From contig JAENRP010000003.1 in the NCBI GenBank assembly GCA_024741835.1, positions 3,394 to 67,393 of the forward strand: DNA of 64,000 nucleotides, given 5' to 3'. Positions 1 through 12,100 of this stretch are shown here, piece after piece. Both the position numbers and the translations under genes were made by a program. Source of the stretch: Diplocarpon mali. Its lineage: Eukaryota; Ascomycota; Leotiomycetes; Helotiales; Drepanopezizaceae. Every line of letters begins with the position of its first letter. Positions within the stretch are counted from its first letter, which is position 1. The notes beneath the pieces were generated by a model. The model had not been told where the DNA came from and did not search any database. It saw nothing but the letters and a program-made list of their open reading frames with translations.

Positions 1-430
1 CCCCACGGCCGTAGGGGAGTACCCAAAGCCCAATCCTGATGGCACCCCTCCCACCCCGACCAGAGCCATCCGGACTTCTGATTCGTCCAAGACCATGGTT
101 CGCTCCCCCGAGCTGTGCTCGAACTGCAGGTGGCTTTGTCCAGAGATTCCAGAATCGTTTTCCCGGATTCACCGAACCCCTCCACCCTCCCACCCCTCCA
201 CCCCTCCCTCTTGGAGGCCTGTTTTTAGCACTCCAAACAGCCAACAGCCAACAGCCAACCCTTCACCCTTCGAAACGCTCTCGGTGCCTCCTGCATGCCT
301 AGAGGCACCTGCCCGATACGATCCCTGGGAGCCAGGTGCCGGCAGCCAGCCATTGGATAACCCGAGTCACCACCCCNNNCCTTCCCCCACCTTTCCCCAC
401 CTACCCCACCCACCTAGGACAAGGCTCGGC

Positions 431-450
431 TCTGCTCTGCTCTGCTCTGT
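431..450. repeat. TCTGC pentanucleotide microsatellite
   Basis: Four tandem TCTGC units (the last ends in T) inside the GC-rich spacer. Confidence 0.85.
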
Positions 451-1779
451 CCATCGTCCTAGGCCTCTTTCGGTATCCCCTGGCGACCCGCCCTTTCGAA
501 CCATTCGCACTTTCCGGAGTCGCTGGAAGAGGGAGAGGCGAGTTGGCGCGTTTCAGGAGACTGTCGACTGCTCTCTACCCGCGCCAGCATTCCCATCCTC
601 TTCCGTCACGATGCCTGGGGCCGCTCTCGTACTGGTCGTGGCCCGTTCGCCCGACGGGCATGCGGCCGGACCAGCGTGGGTGTCGAGGGGCGCGCGGGAG
701 CTGCCCGGCTGCCCGCTCCGCTCATCGCCGCGGCCAGTCGTGATGAGTGAGAGCTTGATCGCGGGCCGAGGTGCGTAGCGTCAGCGGGAGACGGTGTACA
801 GTCAGAAGGTCCCATGGCGACCGACCTGCGGGGCCCGTACGTCAGGCACGCGGTACGGCGCACACAAGGGAGGTGCGAGCCGGAGTTTCAACCTGGATCG
901 ACGGCCAGGATACGCCCCCTGGCGCCCCCCGGGGGGCCCCTGCCTGATTAAAATAGAGTGTTTACGGTGTGCGGTCTGCCGTCTGCCGTCTGCGGTGGCG
1001 CGCCGTAAAGTGCCGCGAGGTCCAGGTCCCGTGCCGCTTGCCCGATTCGGTAAGCGGGTCTCCTATAGTGCGTCAGGCCCAGCTGCTAGCGGCCCCTCGG
1101 GTCGACCAATGACGACCGACCTCTGCGGGGCTCCGTCCGGACACAGCAGGTGAGAATCGATCATCATCGAGCTGCTATCTGTCCGGCCTCGTCCCAATCC
1201 CCCCCCCCCAGAGGCCCCAGGGAAACGACACGGTGCGTGGCCCCCACCGAACGACGGCCGTGGGCGCGGAGAGCATGGCGCTAACCGTAGAGATGGACCT
1301 CGTCGTCGTGAGGGAGCTCCCGATCTTGTCTCCCGCTCCGAGCTCCGAGACACCCGGCACCCGGCAAGGAGGACGGGATGGGCCCGTCCAAGCCGAAGGC
1401 CAGCCATCTTGGCCCGAGGCTCCCCAGCGGCCCATTCGACGCCGCAGCTCGAGTCGCTCCGCCAGAGAGCCGGAGGGGTCGGTCTTGTCCCGTGTGAAAT
1501 GAGAGAAGAGCATGGCGAAGAAGAAAGTCTAACGCTCCGGGGCTGCTCGCGCTCTTCTATCTGAGCGAGCCGCCGGAGGGTCGCACCGGCCGGTAGACAA
1601 GTGTTTGCCCCTGGGGGGCGGAGCGCCGATCAGCGGGTGCCAGGCCCAGGAGGTCTGCGAAGTCAAAACAAAAAGAATCAGGGGAGGCATGCGACATGAA
1701 AGAACGTGTTGCTGACGGCGGCGCGTGATCAGCATACTCTATCGGGCTGGCGAATGCGAATCAGCCTGGCTGCAGCCAG

Positions 1780-1807
1780 ATGTTGCATGTTGCATGTTGC
1801 ATGTTAC
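1780..1807. repeat. ATGTTGC heptanucleotide tandem repeat
   Basis: Three exact ATGTTGC units followed by one ATGTTAC unit. There is no coding context. Confidence 0.85.
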
Positions 1808-2480
1808 AGAGCATCCCCGTACACACGAGGTGGAGATGTCGCTGATCAAGAGCCAGGGCGTTCCGCATCAGCCCGCGCCCATCGTCCCAGTCGTCTCGGC
1901 AGCATACATACCCATCCCCACCACACCGTCGGGGGCTCGAGTTTCGCTGGTCGACGTCGCCGACGCGGCCAGGCTTGTCGCGAACCGTGAGCGCGACACG
2001 CGCCACCCTCTCCCACCGGGAAGGGCGTCGTCTCCATCGGACCCGACGAGAGCGTGGCCGGTGGTGCTTGTGCTCGAGGCACCTGCGCATGAGCACTCCG
2101 ACATCCTCCACCCGCGCTGGGCGGGCGAGGCGGTGTGGCCAACTCTATGCGTCTCGAGGCACGTGGGCTGAGCCGAAACCAACGATCTTGCCTGCTTGTA
2201 CACCAGATCGGCAAACTCACGACCAGCCTGCGACCAAGCCGACCGGCACTCGCGGGGTGAGCCCCCCCTTCGGCTGCGTCTCGTCAGCTAAGAAAAGCTT
2301 AGCCTTGCGTGTGCAGCTCCGTGCGAGCGAGACCCGAAAGTACATATCTACCGACACGTATGAATCGGACGGGAAGATGTCTCCGCCGTGCTACGCCGGG
2401 CTTGGTACGCCGAGGTCGAGGGATCTGGTCTTCCCTTGGACATCTACCGGCCAAGATGAAGACCGCATAGGAAATTTCCG

Positions 2481-2569
2481 AGGAGAGAAGAGAGGAGAAG
2501 AGAGGAGAGGAGAGAAGAGGAGAGGAGAGGAGAGGAGAGGAGAGGAGAGGAGAGGGAGAGGAAAAGAGG
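2481..2569. repeat. GGAGA purine-rich microsatellite
   Basis: About 90 bp made almost only of GAGAA, GGAGA and similar purine pentamers on the plus strand, lying about 450 bp upstream of the secreted-protein gene. Long purine/pyrimidine strand asymmetry is common in fungal promoters. A regulatory effect is possible but not shown. Confidence 0.85.
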
Positions 2570-2898
2570 TAGAATAATGAACTCTGCCAGGACTGAGAGG
2601 CTCTCCATCACGTGCCTGTGAAAATCAGGCAAGCCCAGGTCCTAGCTCGGCATCCGCGAGAGGGAGGGCAGAGGGCGGAGGGGAGAGACTCGCTTAGTCA
2701 GAGGGGTAGAGTCGAAGGACCACTTGACTTGACAAATAGCATACGCGTCGCAATAAGGACTTCCCCGGCCATCTTTAGAAAGCCCTTGGTCGAGCCAGAA
2801 TTTCGAAAAAGGAAATAGGGGATATTGGAGGATCGGGGGGGCTGCGTCCCGTGGACAATCATAGCAACCTGCCAACCGGCCGGGCGCGCGCTCGCACA

Positions 2899-2907
2899 TA
2901 TATAAAG
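2899..2907 (+). promoter_or_regulatory. TATA box of the secreted-protein gene
   Basis: TATATAAAG lies about 100 bp upstream of the ATG at 3009, followed by a CT-rich stretch suited to a transcription start. The consensus fit and spacing are those of a strong TATA promoter. Confidence 0.65.
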
Positions 2908-3008
2908 GCCAGATCCCGACCCGGATCCAGAGACGCTTCTCCCACTTCCCTCTCACTCCCCGCGACGACGACGACGCTCCTGCCGAGCCGCGCACCTCCC
3001 CTCCCAAG

Positions 3009-3395
3009 ATGCGATCCGTCCGCGCCTGCGCGCTCGCTCTCCTCGCCGCCGTCGCCTCGGCCGGCGCCGTCATCCGCTTCAGCAACGAGCGCATGGGCAC
3101 CTACGGCAACGTCACGATCCCGCTCAACGGCCGCATCACCCGCATCCGGCCGCTCCTCGCCGGCTCCAGCATCCACGGCGAGCGCGGGATCTGGGCCAAC
3201 ACGTGCAGCCTGCAGGGGAACTTCACCAACGTCGCGTGCGAGCTGACCGTCCCCGCGAGCTTCTACTCTCCCCAGATCACCCTCTACCTCGACGAAGATC
3301 GGAATTCCATCAGGCTGGGCAGCTTCGATAGTCCGCTGAACATCGCCCTGACCACGGCGAAGTGTATGTACAGTGAGCGCATCGGTCCGCCTTGA
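3009..3395 (+). CDS. Small secreted protein (unknown function)
   Basis: A single-exon frame of 128 aa. The N-terminus (basic MRS start, Ala/Leu-rich core, cleavage likely near AVASA-GA, residues 18-19) is a clear secretory signal peptide. The mature part of about 110 aa has three cysteines, two N-glycosylation sequons (NVT and NFT) and a beta-rich pattern with short hydrophobic strands such as YSPQITLYL. No family is recognised. Such proteins are commonly cell-wall associated or effector-like; that is inference. The TATA box about 100 bp upstream and the GC-biased codon use (mostly C or G at third positions) suggest an expressed gene. A GTATGT at about 3365, near the 3' end, could be an intron donor, so the last 10-15 residues are less certain. 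Confidence 0.6.
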   Translation: MRSVRACALALLAAVASAGAVIRFSNERMGTYGNVTIPLNGRITRIRPLLAGSSIHGERGIWANTCSLQGNFTNVACELTVPASFYSPQITLYLDEDRNSIRLGSFDSPLNIALTTAKCMYSERIGPP

Positions 3396-3736
3396 CGCCC
3401 TCTCGCGCGTCCTGGGGCGCGGGGCGAGGCCGATGGCGTGGTGGCCGCCGCCGCCAGCGTTGCAGCGGGCACGCCGGCGCGTCGAACGGGAGAAGAGGTT
3501 GGGGGCACGGGGCCGGCCAAGCGGTCGTACATAGTCGTCACCGAGCTTTTTGTACCGAGTCTGATATTAATATTAATCCTAATACCAGAGTGCGTAGCAC
3601 CTCTTTTTTCGAGCGGGCATTGGCAGCTGTGCTTCTCGTCACGAGGGGAGGGAGAGGGGGGGGGGGGAGAGGTGCGAATCAGCACCGGTGGCGCGCCAGG
3701 ACCCAATCACTATCCCGTGACATCTTTCGATTGAAT

Positions 3737-4229
3737 TCAGAGTAAACATTGTATAGCATTATACCTTCCAAACATTCGCCATGTGAGACACCCTTGCTGG
3801 GCGACCTCCATCTGGGACGCGACGCTGGGACGCAGAATCTCGCCGTCCGGGCTGGGAAGGATCTGCTCGTGCCCGACAGGGACATGGGAAAATAGCCACG
3901 GGCAAAACCGACGCCATATCTTCCAGAGGTTCAGCCAAGGTGACACTGTTCGGCGGCAGATAAACACGAATATCCACGGGAAATACATTGGTGGCTCTTC
4001 TCCATCCCGCCCAATACTCTCTCTCACTGAGGCCGCCGAGGAAGATGGCATTACGCATGTTCACAAATCTCGACGGATGGCCGAAGTCCCGCTGTCCCGA
4101 GCAGTGTCTCGCCGGGCTACCGATGAACTCCTCTGGGTGCAGCCCCGACCCAGTCCGCGTCCACCCCGGTAAATGCTCTGCCTTGCCCCCGAAATACGCT
4201 CCAGACTCCGCGGAAATATGGGCAGACAC
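3737..4229 (-). pseudogene. Possible decayed or frameshifted coding remnant
   Basis: Two overlapping minus-strand frames look protein-like in different halves. One reads to about 3900 with ordinary composition (EREYWAGWRRATN, then VDIRVYLPPNSVTLAE). The other carries on from about 3895 (VGHEQILPSPDGEILRPS). No GT-AG intron joins them cleanly, so a frameshifted relic is one reading. Chance open frames in GC-rich DNA are the alternative. It lies directly downstream of the F-box gene on the same strand. No family is recognised. Confidence 0.2.
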
Positions 4230-4270
4230 CCACCAAGCCCAACGGCGCTGATATTGAGTGTCACCCCGCG

Positions 4271-7200
4271 TTACAGCTTACCATGGCGAGCCTTGAATAT
4301 AGAAACCTTGTCGTCGTAGAATAGAATCTCCCTCAGTCGCACCCTAACATTGGAACTGGAACCGCCATAGTCGGAGCCATCCCACGAGTCGGTATCTGAA
4401 TTGGGATCAGACATCTCAGACTCCGTCTCATCTGGGTCGATTTCAAGAGGACCTCCTATGGCGGTTCCGTTGTCCTCCTCCGAACCATCCTCCTCGTCTT
4501 CATCGCTCCCATCGTCGTCCTCGTCCTCGTCTTCCTCGTCTGTCGGAGGCCCGCCACTAGCAGCGCTTGGATGTGCATCCCCTGAGCCGTGTGGATCATC
4601 ATGAGGACGATTCTCCAGTATTTCGAAACACTTGTGAGAAACACCCATATAGCATAGCTCAACCTCAGGACGGAGAACGATAACGTCGACAACTTGGAGA
4701 GCGAGCTCGCGGGGGTCGAATGCGGGTGTGACGTGGTCGGCGATGAAGGGAATATTCAACGATCTCAGGTGCGGGATCTGGGGAAGGCGCTGGAGAAAGT
4801 GATGCTGTAGTAGAGTTAATTTGGCATTGCTAGATTCTCCGGCCGATTGCAAAATGCATGATACGACGGAAGAGACAGGTAGATGAAGTCAAAGAGATGA
4901 AACCGCTACTTACCCAACTACTGTACTCAATGGCGATACTTAGTTCTCGGAGGCTGCTCATTCTCCCACTCGTGATAAAGTTGAGAACATCACGATTTGG
5001 CATCCAAGCCCTCCATCGAACGTTTTCGGAGGCGCTTGCAGGGCTCCGGGGAATCCTGTCGGAACTGTCCAACATCAATCTCTTTAGACTTGCACGATGT
5101 CTCTTGAGTGGGCCTCGATAGATTGCATCCTATATCGATCATAATGAGCCATTGCTTTTCCACTCTTTGAGCTGCTAAGGGCAAAATCCTGAGAAGCTTA
5201 CGATTGTTACAGCAGATGCAGCACTTGGCCGCCGACGATCTTGGAGAAAAAGAGTGTCGAGTGTGTTTGGGGCCAAAGTCTCCTTGAGAAAAGATATTAA
5301 GGCTGGAGACGCAGCATCGGTATGAATCTTCTTCAGGTTAAGGTGATACTGCATACTTGCTCCAGTTTTGGAGGTATGTGAATTGCCCTGGGGCGAGGGC
5401 TGGAAGTGCCGTCTCAGCATTACCCAAAGTCTTTCATGCTGGGCGCAATCAAGTATGGTCAAGTTGGTCAGCAATGACCAGTCGAAGGCTTTTTGCAAAA
5501 CAGATACAGACAATGGAACCCGTTCAAGCTCCAAAATCTGCAGTCTCAACTTGCCATCTAGCCTCTCTCTCTCGGCTGGTTGTGTTTCGGAGAACTTTGA
5601 TTGTCGTTGGCTGTGAGTATGAGATCGCCTTAACGAAGGCGCTACTGGAGCCTCAGGGTGGAGCGCACCAGGGCTGTCAGGTATATTCTGATCCCCGTTT
5701 CCTGTATCATGAGCGGAGATCAAAGCAGTAAGAGAGTCTACATCCGATTGCGCAGAATCAAGTCCACCCACCACCAGATGAGGGGGGTGGGGATCTAAGC
5801 CATTGGCGTTGTTTGGTAGTAGTGTATTGCCACTGACGTCGAATGGAGACGATAGGGTGGCATCACTGAGCTGCGTCCCTCCTTTCTCGAGTGAATCATA
5901 TTCAGGCGAAGTCTCTTCTGAGGTTCCGGCAGTGTAATTCAGAACCGGACCATTGTTCTGCGGAACAGAGTCCAGGAGCGCACTTGATTGCAACTGCTGC
6001 GATTCAGAGGGAGCAGGGCTTGAGGGAGCTGCGGCTGCACATCTCTCTTTCTTTTCGGGCTTTGGCTTCTTTCGAATGTCGAATACACGGCCTAGGAGGA
6101 CCCCTAGCACACCCCCCAATCTCCGGTCACCGATCGTACTAGCACCAGGCCATTGTGCTTGATGGTCAACTTGCTGCAGATCAGCTCCGTCCCATGCTAT
6201 CGCAAAGTCCCTACTGGCTGCTTTGACGGAAACGCCAACCCTCAATTCACGAAGACGATGTTGCGACTTTGCAATAAGAACGCTCATCTCGTCCAAGTAA
6301 TCGAGCTCATCAATATCTAGCACCGAGAGGCTTCTCAAAGGAGGGAGAACGCTAAGGGTGGGATATTCAACCCGACTTTGGGAATATGGCACGGGATAGT
6401 CGGGTACGTGGGAATTCGATGAAGATCCTGATGGAATTGTCCAGCCGACAGAAGTCAGTTGGCTACCAGCTAACATCTGTGGGTTGGTGCTAGAACCGTT
6501 GCTGGCTCCCGGGGCTGAGGCAGCGATGGAGGGATCTGAGTTGTCATGCCACCGAACCCAGACTCGCTCCAACCGACAATTTTGGTCCGTGGTTCTGTTT
6601 TGTAGAGACGAAAGAGCAAGCCAGACATCGCGCAGCACTCCAGTGGGCATATCCCACACGAATGTTTCGAGATGAACCATTCTAGCTATGGCAAGCGCGA
6701 CAAGGGTGCCGAGCATTTTCCCGCTTTCTTTCGTTATGAGGTACTCCTGAACCCAGTCTGCAGGCCCGTTTCCCAGCGAGAATTTTCTTGTAAACTGTGG
6801 GTATTGGTTGCCTAATCGGCGCTGACTGGTCCCTGACCCTAATTTGAGTCCATGGCTACACTCTGCAAAGTTCTCTGTTCCACAGTTCGTGCACGCGAAT
6901 GATTGCACCTTCGTATGGTCCGTAAATATATCTCCCATACATAATGTGGCGAGCCCGTAAGTCAAGGCATCAACGCCAGTCCTCGGATCGGTCGTGGCTG
7001 CCGCATCTGGCCACACAATGTCAAAACGAGAGTATATGTGAGGAATTGCAAGGTTGTGAAGGGCAGAATGTGTCAGTGCCAATGCCGTTAGGTCGTTGGT
7101 GTGGGTCACCTAAAAAGAGATGTCAGAAAAGGCATGATATACCGAGATGAAAATTGTGGTAAACGAAGGCGAAGATAAGCCGTATGCGGTGGCGGGTGAA

Positions 7201-7574
7201 GAATTTGTAGAAATAATGGCCGCTGCAGAATCTCCTACCTCTCTCACAATTTCCTTCAATACGTCTGTTGGCAGATCCAGCAACCGCAACGGTCCGTTTC
7301 TCTCCACAGCAGCTGTCCATTCTTGCTCTTTATCCTTCAACAAGCTAGAGAGCTTCGTCTTAGGATCAGAGCCCTGCTTCAACATCTTTTCGGAAGCTGT
7401 AGAGGCAGGTGTTCCCATCTGATAGCCATCCGAGTCATCGGACAAGTCTGTTGTCTTCATATCATTAAATGGCTGAGAAGCAGCGGAGGTCTTCGGAACC
7501 GGCAGGAGTTGTTCGTCTGGTAGCGAAGCCGTATCGGTGATTGCGAGATCGGGGCTGGGGAGACTGGTTGTCAT
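4271..7574 (-). CDS. F-box / leucine-rich repeat protein
   Basis: Four exons, minus strand: 7574-7239, 7109-5202, 5129-4914 and 4804-4271, giving about 997 aa. Introns are 129, 72 and 109 bp, all GT-AG and all phase 0. An F-box spans about residues 97-140 (LPTDVLKEIVRE joined by splicing to VTHTNDLTALAL), followed by fungal F-box-protein sequence with leucine-rich segments (LRSLSVLDIDELDYL; MSSLRELSIAIEY). A low-complexity Ser/Gln-rich linker covers the middle and a very acidic Asp/Glu run sits near the C-terminus. The end FYDDKVSIFKARHGKL looks like a complete terminus. F-box proteins link substrates to Skp1-cullin ubiquitin ligases; the substrate here is unknown. A GTAAGC overlaps the stop region, so a further 3' intron cannot be excluded, but the acceptor about 34 bp away is too close. 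Confidence 0.8.
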
Positions 7575-9135
7575 GACCCTTTAGGTTGAAGTGAAGTGTT
7601 TCGAAGCCAGTTCTTTGCCTCTGCGCAGTGCCAATTCGACATGCATTGCTTGACATACAGGATATAAAAGCCAGGAGCGACTTCAAAAACATGAATATGT
7701 GTCAAAGTCGCAGCATATGAGTCTCGGCGAGAGGATGTGGTTGCGGATGCTTTGACGTGCTGATGTAGTCCGCGTTGACCAGAGGACCTAGACCTGCAAT
7801 CGTGCGTCAAGGCAAGGATTTCAGGCAGCCTAAAGCGGCACTAGTTAACCGACTTCAAGACTTGCCCTGCGACATAGGTCGACAGTAGTGGACTCGATAA
7901 CTCTGTGTCGAGAATACCATACATGAATTCAACAGGTGAAGTGCCAATGTTCTAGATCTCCTGGGGAGCACCAACTTCGATCGGAATCTAGTACGTCAAC
8001 GTAGAGGCTAATTTCCTGCGCTGATGCGCAGTGGCCAGTCCTGTCTCGTACCAGTGTTGCTTTTTGAACCTCCTACCTTATGCAAGTAGTTGATTTTGTT
8101 GGAAATATGAGCTTGTGGCCGTAGTGAGCAAACCCTTTTTTCATGTGTATCTCCTCACTCTATAGAACCCACCTAGGATCCACGCATCATGAATTCCACC
8201 GCACCTATGTGTAACCGTGAGATTCCCACGGCAGTAACCACGATTTATTTACAGACAATTCTTGACGCCAGATTCGGTGCGTGCACATTATCCGCGCCTG
8301 AGCTGTGCCAGCCTTGCAAGTCACCAAGAAGAGAGGAGATCCAGTTCGAGGCCATCACAAACCCATCACAAGGTTTGCTTCTTCTAGAGAAATAACCGTT
8401 TTTCATCGCAATACTGTGCAAGTCTTGTTGAAGCACTTGAGACATTTCAAATTTTGGCTATACTTCTACCATCGACTAAGACTTGAATAGGACATAAAAG
8501 GCAATGTAAAAAGACGCATATGGCTCTGGAGCTTGCAAATCTGTGACGCATTCCCCGCCGACTTCCCGCAATATAAGCAAGCATCTTATCGAGGGTTTTT
8601 TTTCTTCTCTCTCTTACAAACGTAGGGTTCGTAGGATGGTACCAGAATGATGCCAAGAGACCTCTTGTAACGCTGCTTGGGCTGCTATCTCGGGGCCCGA
8701 GGACAAAGGCTCAGACCGGCAAGCTTCGCGTCTGGAGAAATTGTTTCTTTACGGTGTGCCCCGAGGGCGCCTGTTGGGGGCGAAGTGCCCTGTACTAACG
8801 ATTTCTCTTTCTGACATTGGCTCTCCGCTTCTTTCTACCAGCGCCATAGCGACGATTCCCGATAAGCGACCCCTGTATCCGTACAAGCCTTGAGGCTCGG
8901 GTTCCCATATCACGTCAATTTTCACATATGATAATGAGATAACCTCTCTACCGACGCTACACAATACAAGACTTCCTTGACATGCCGCTCAACCGATTGT
9001 TGCAGGCGGAATAGAGAAGCAGCATCACAAGTACATGTCCATCCCAGTCCTTTCTGTATTTAGTAACTTCTAACAATCCCGATAGTTGCAACAAAAACCC
9101 GCCTTAAACCTCCCTCCTGAGCACAGGGGTCAAAT
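7575..9135. promoter_or_regulatory. Divergent intergenic region, F-box gene and UNC13-like gene
   Basis: About 1.56 kb between two divergently transcribed genes, so it holds both promoters. Only short open frames without recognisable content occur. A CT/T-rich run near 8596-8622 and AT-rich stretches are seen, but no specific site can be assigned. Confidence 0.5.
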
Positions 9136-12100
9136 ATGTCTTCCACATCATCACGAATACGAGCCAGCAGGCGCGTGAGTAGCATTCAGAATGAGAGGCG
9201 TATATCGCGAAACCCCTCTCGAATACGGGCGAAAGTAGTCAGTTACAACGATGCATACACGTTTGCTCTCAGGGTCGCATACCTTCACCACCTGCTTCAA
9301 CCCAGAGCAAAGAGGAAGCAGTATGTTCCGGCACCGAAGCCTATAAAAGTGCGCAAGACCGTCATGATAGGAGAGTTGGTACAAGAGTTTTCCCTTATCA
9401 AAGACACGAAGAGTGCCAAGTTCCCCCACGGTTTTATGTCGCCACTGGAGAAGCGAATCCAAGGAGTTTTGGTTGGGAGAGAGAGGCTGCCCGGTTACAA
9501 CGATGCAGCTGTCAAGCGGACCTTTGCTGAAGCATATACTGCCTTCACAGAGGCCGGGTTCCGCAAGCGCATGGATAAGGAACGCAGGGTGGAAGATCTT
9601 GTTCTCATATTTTATTCCAACGCAACGAAGGCATTACAGAAGGGCAAGGCTCAGGATGATGATTCTTGGAAGCTGCTTGTTGATCGGCATGTCGCTCTCT
9701 TCGTTAGGCTCATCAGCAACACTTTGAGGGATCACGGCAACGATAAGGACAGACCTGAACTGATGAGCCGGCTGGCAACACTGGAGAGCAAGTTACTAAC
9801 CAACGATCAAGATCTGTCTGCAGATACGGCTGATGGACCTGGGGGATCTAGCATTGAAGTTGTGGTGCCAGTGAGCCACGATGTGAAAGACATGCCTATG
9901 GTTCAAACAGTTGCCAGGATCTTCGGCTTGGCTTTCTCGCAAGTCCAGTCCGATATTGATGCGAATAAGAAATTCTGGACTGAAGAAAATGCCCTAGGCG
10001 ATCTCAAAGCATATCAACACTGTCTCAATGCCAATACTAGAAGAACTTTGAGGAGTGACGATTTCGATTTAGAAGAGGGGTACCAGGCATGGAAACGAGC
10101 AGAAGGCCCTGAATTGTCCCAAATGATGGCCGAGATTCTCCAGGCTAAGCCAGAGCTGGTGAAAATGTCATTAGGCTCGAATAAATCTTTTCCGCCAGTC
10201 CGTTCCCCACCATCAACATCACCGACTGACGATCAGGCTTATTCCGACCTCGCCAGAGCAATCTCAAGTCCAATTGAACCAAATCCCACCTCATATGCAT
10301 TTGATCAACCTGTCGACATGAGTGCCTTGTCTTTGGATGATGATCAGCCTGGCCGGCTGTTCCTTGAACAGTCTACCTATACATTCATTCCCCCAGATCC
10401 ACGTTCCTTCTACCGATCGATACTATCTCATGCGATGACTTTTGATCAGCTTCACGCTCCCTCGGATGGCTTAGCTAGAGGTCCACCCTTAGCTCGAGCT
10501 TCCACGGAACTATTGAGCGAACTCTGCGTTCGATGGCGTATCCCGCAGTTCTCAAGGCTTGTTTTGTTCCTGGACGTAGCAGCTCAAAAGTTCTTAGATC
10601 AAGAAATTGGACTAGACGAGCTTGATGCCTCGTTCGAATTCATCAAGAATCCACCCACTGAAAACAAACGTTCCAGTATATATTCTCATCCTCCGAATCA
10701 GAGTCTGACTTCTGTTGATCAAAGCCACTGGACCGTCCAAGATTTCGTGTTGTACCGCCAAATCTTATCAACCTTGAACGATGGCCTCCTGCGAGATCTT
10801 TATGATCTTCTTCAGCATTGCTACGACTCGAAGCCACCGTCCCCGGGTCCAGTCCTCACCGTTCTCGATTGCCATATTCATAGCGACCCTTCATTTGACT
10901 TGGGTTCTGGTGAACTCGAAGCGTATAAAGTACAGTTGGCAGATGGTCTCAGAGCAAAGGCTGCTTCTGTATATCGAGGTTACCTGGAAGCAGAAGTACC
11001 TCAGAATCAAGAAGAATGGCAATTCTTTCATGTTGTTCGACTTGGAAAGTCCGTTGTGAGGCTTTGTGAGCGGATTCAGAAGCGATATAGGAAGAATCCG
11101 GAAATAATGGGTGTCAACCCTCTGACAATTTTAGTGGAAACTATGTTCCCCAGTTTTGAGAACGATGCCAGAGATCTGATTCAACGCATCCTCCAAGTCG
11201 CCAAAACGAACAATTCCGAAGTCGACTTGCAAGATGGATTTGATCTATATAAAGAATTGGTTGAAATACGTCGAATCCACCACGGCGCGCTTCCCGAGCG
11301 CCCATTTGCGTTTCATGTCGAAGAACTGCTCGCAGACTTTGTGTGGCGTTGGATTAGAGTATCCGAATCAAAAATGGTGGAGTTGGTTGATGAAGCTATC
11401 AAGCAGGACCAGTTCCGAGTTCGATCAGATCATCACGATAGACATGCTACAGACGACGAACGACACAGTGTGTCTGTGATTGATGTATTTCGTCTGCTGA
11501 ACCAAACAGCAGATCAGATCTTCCAGCTGGAATGGGACGACGATGTGCAGTACGCAAAATTCATGACAGCATTATCCAAGTCCTTTGGCATAGGCTTGGC
11601 TAGGTACTGCGAAGTCCTGGAACAGAGATTTTCAAAGGAAATGGACCGACTATCGCCAGCCCAAGAAGCAGCTGCATCGCAAACCAAACAAGAGAAATGG
11701 ATGCAATTGGCCAAGGATGCATGGAATAATAAGGAGAAAATTGAGCCTTTCCAGTTCTACCCAGAGGTACGTACGTTTCCAGAATATAATCACTTTACTA
11801 ATACATACTCTTTGCTAGTCTTTCGTGAAATTGAATAACATTGAATATGCTATCCAGCAGCTAGATGTTCTGGAGAAGACCATGAATGTCGATGCTTGCG
11901 CAGATGTTTTAGCAAAGATTGCTCCACCAAAAGACAAGCAACGGAGACCCTCCAAATACGTTTTCACAGTCAAGATTGTCGAGGCAGAGGAGCTCAAAGC
12001 TTGTGATCCAAACGGAACAAGTGATCCATATGTCGTGCTTGGCGACGAATACCAGAAACGCCTAGCCAAGACAAGAGTGGTGATGAAAAACCTCAATCCG

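Larger units (their letters stand above)
1..2895. other. GC-rich spacer, no gene recognised
   Basis: About 2.9 kb of GC-rich DNA. The open frames here are arginine/proline/serine-rich, overlap each other on both strands and show no recognisable domain, so I call no gene. It contains three N bases at 377-379 and the simple repeats listed separately. It probably acts as upstream and promoter DNA for the secreted-protein gene at 3009. Confidence 0.6.

Noticed and set aside
4401..4604. Poly-serine plus-strand frame
   Set aside because: Antisense shadow of the Asp/Glu-rich segment of the F-box protein.
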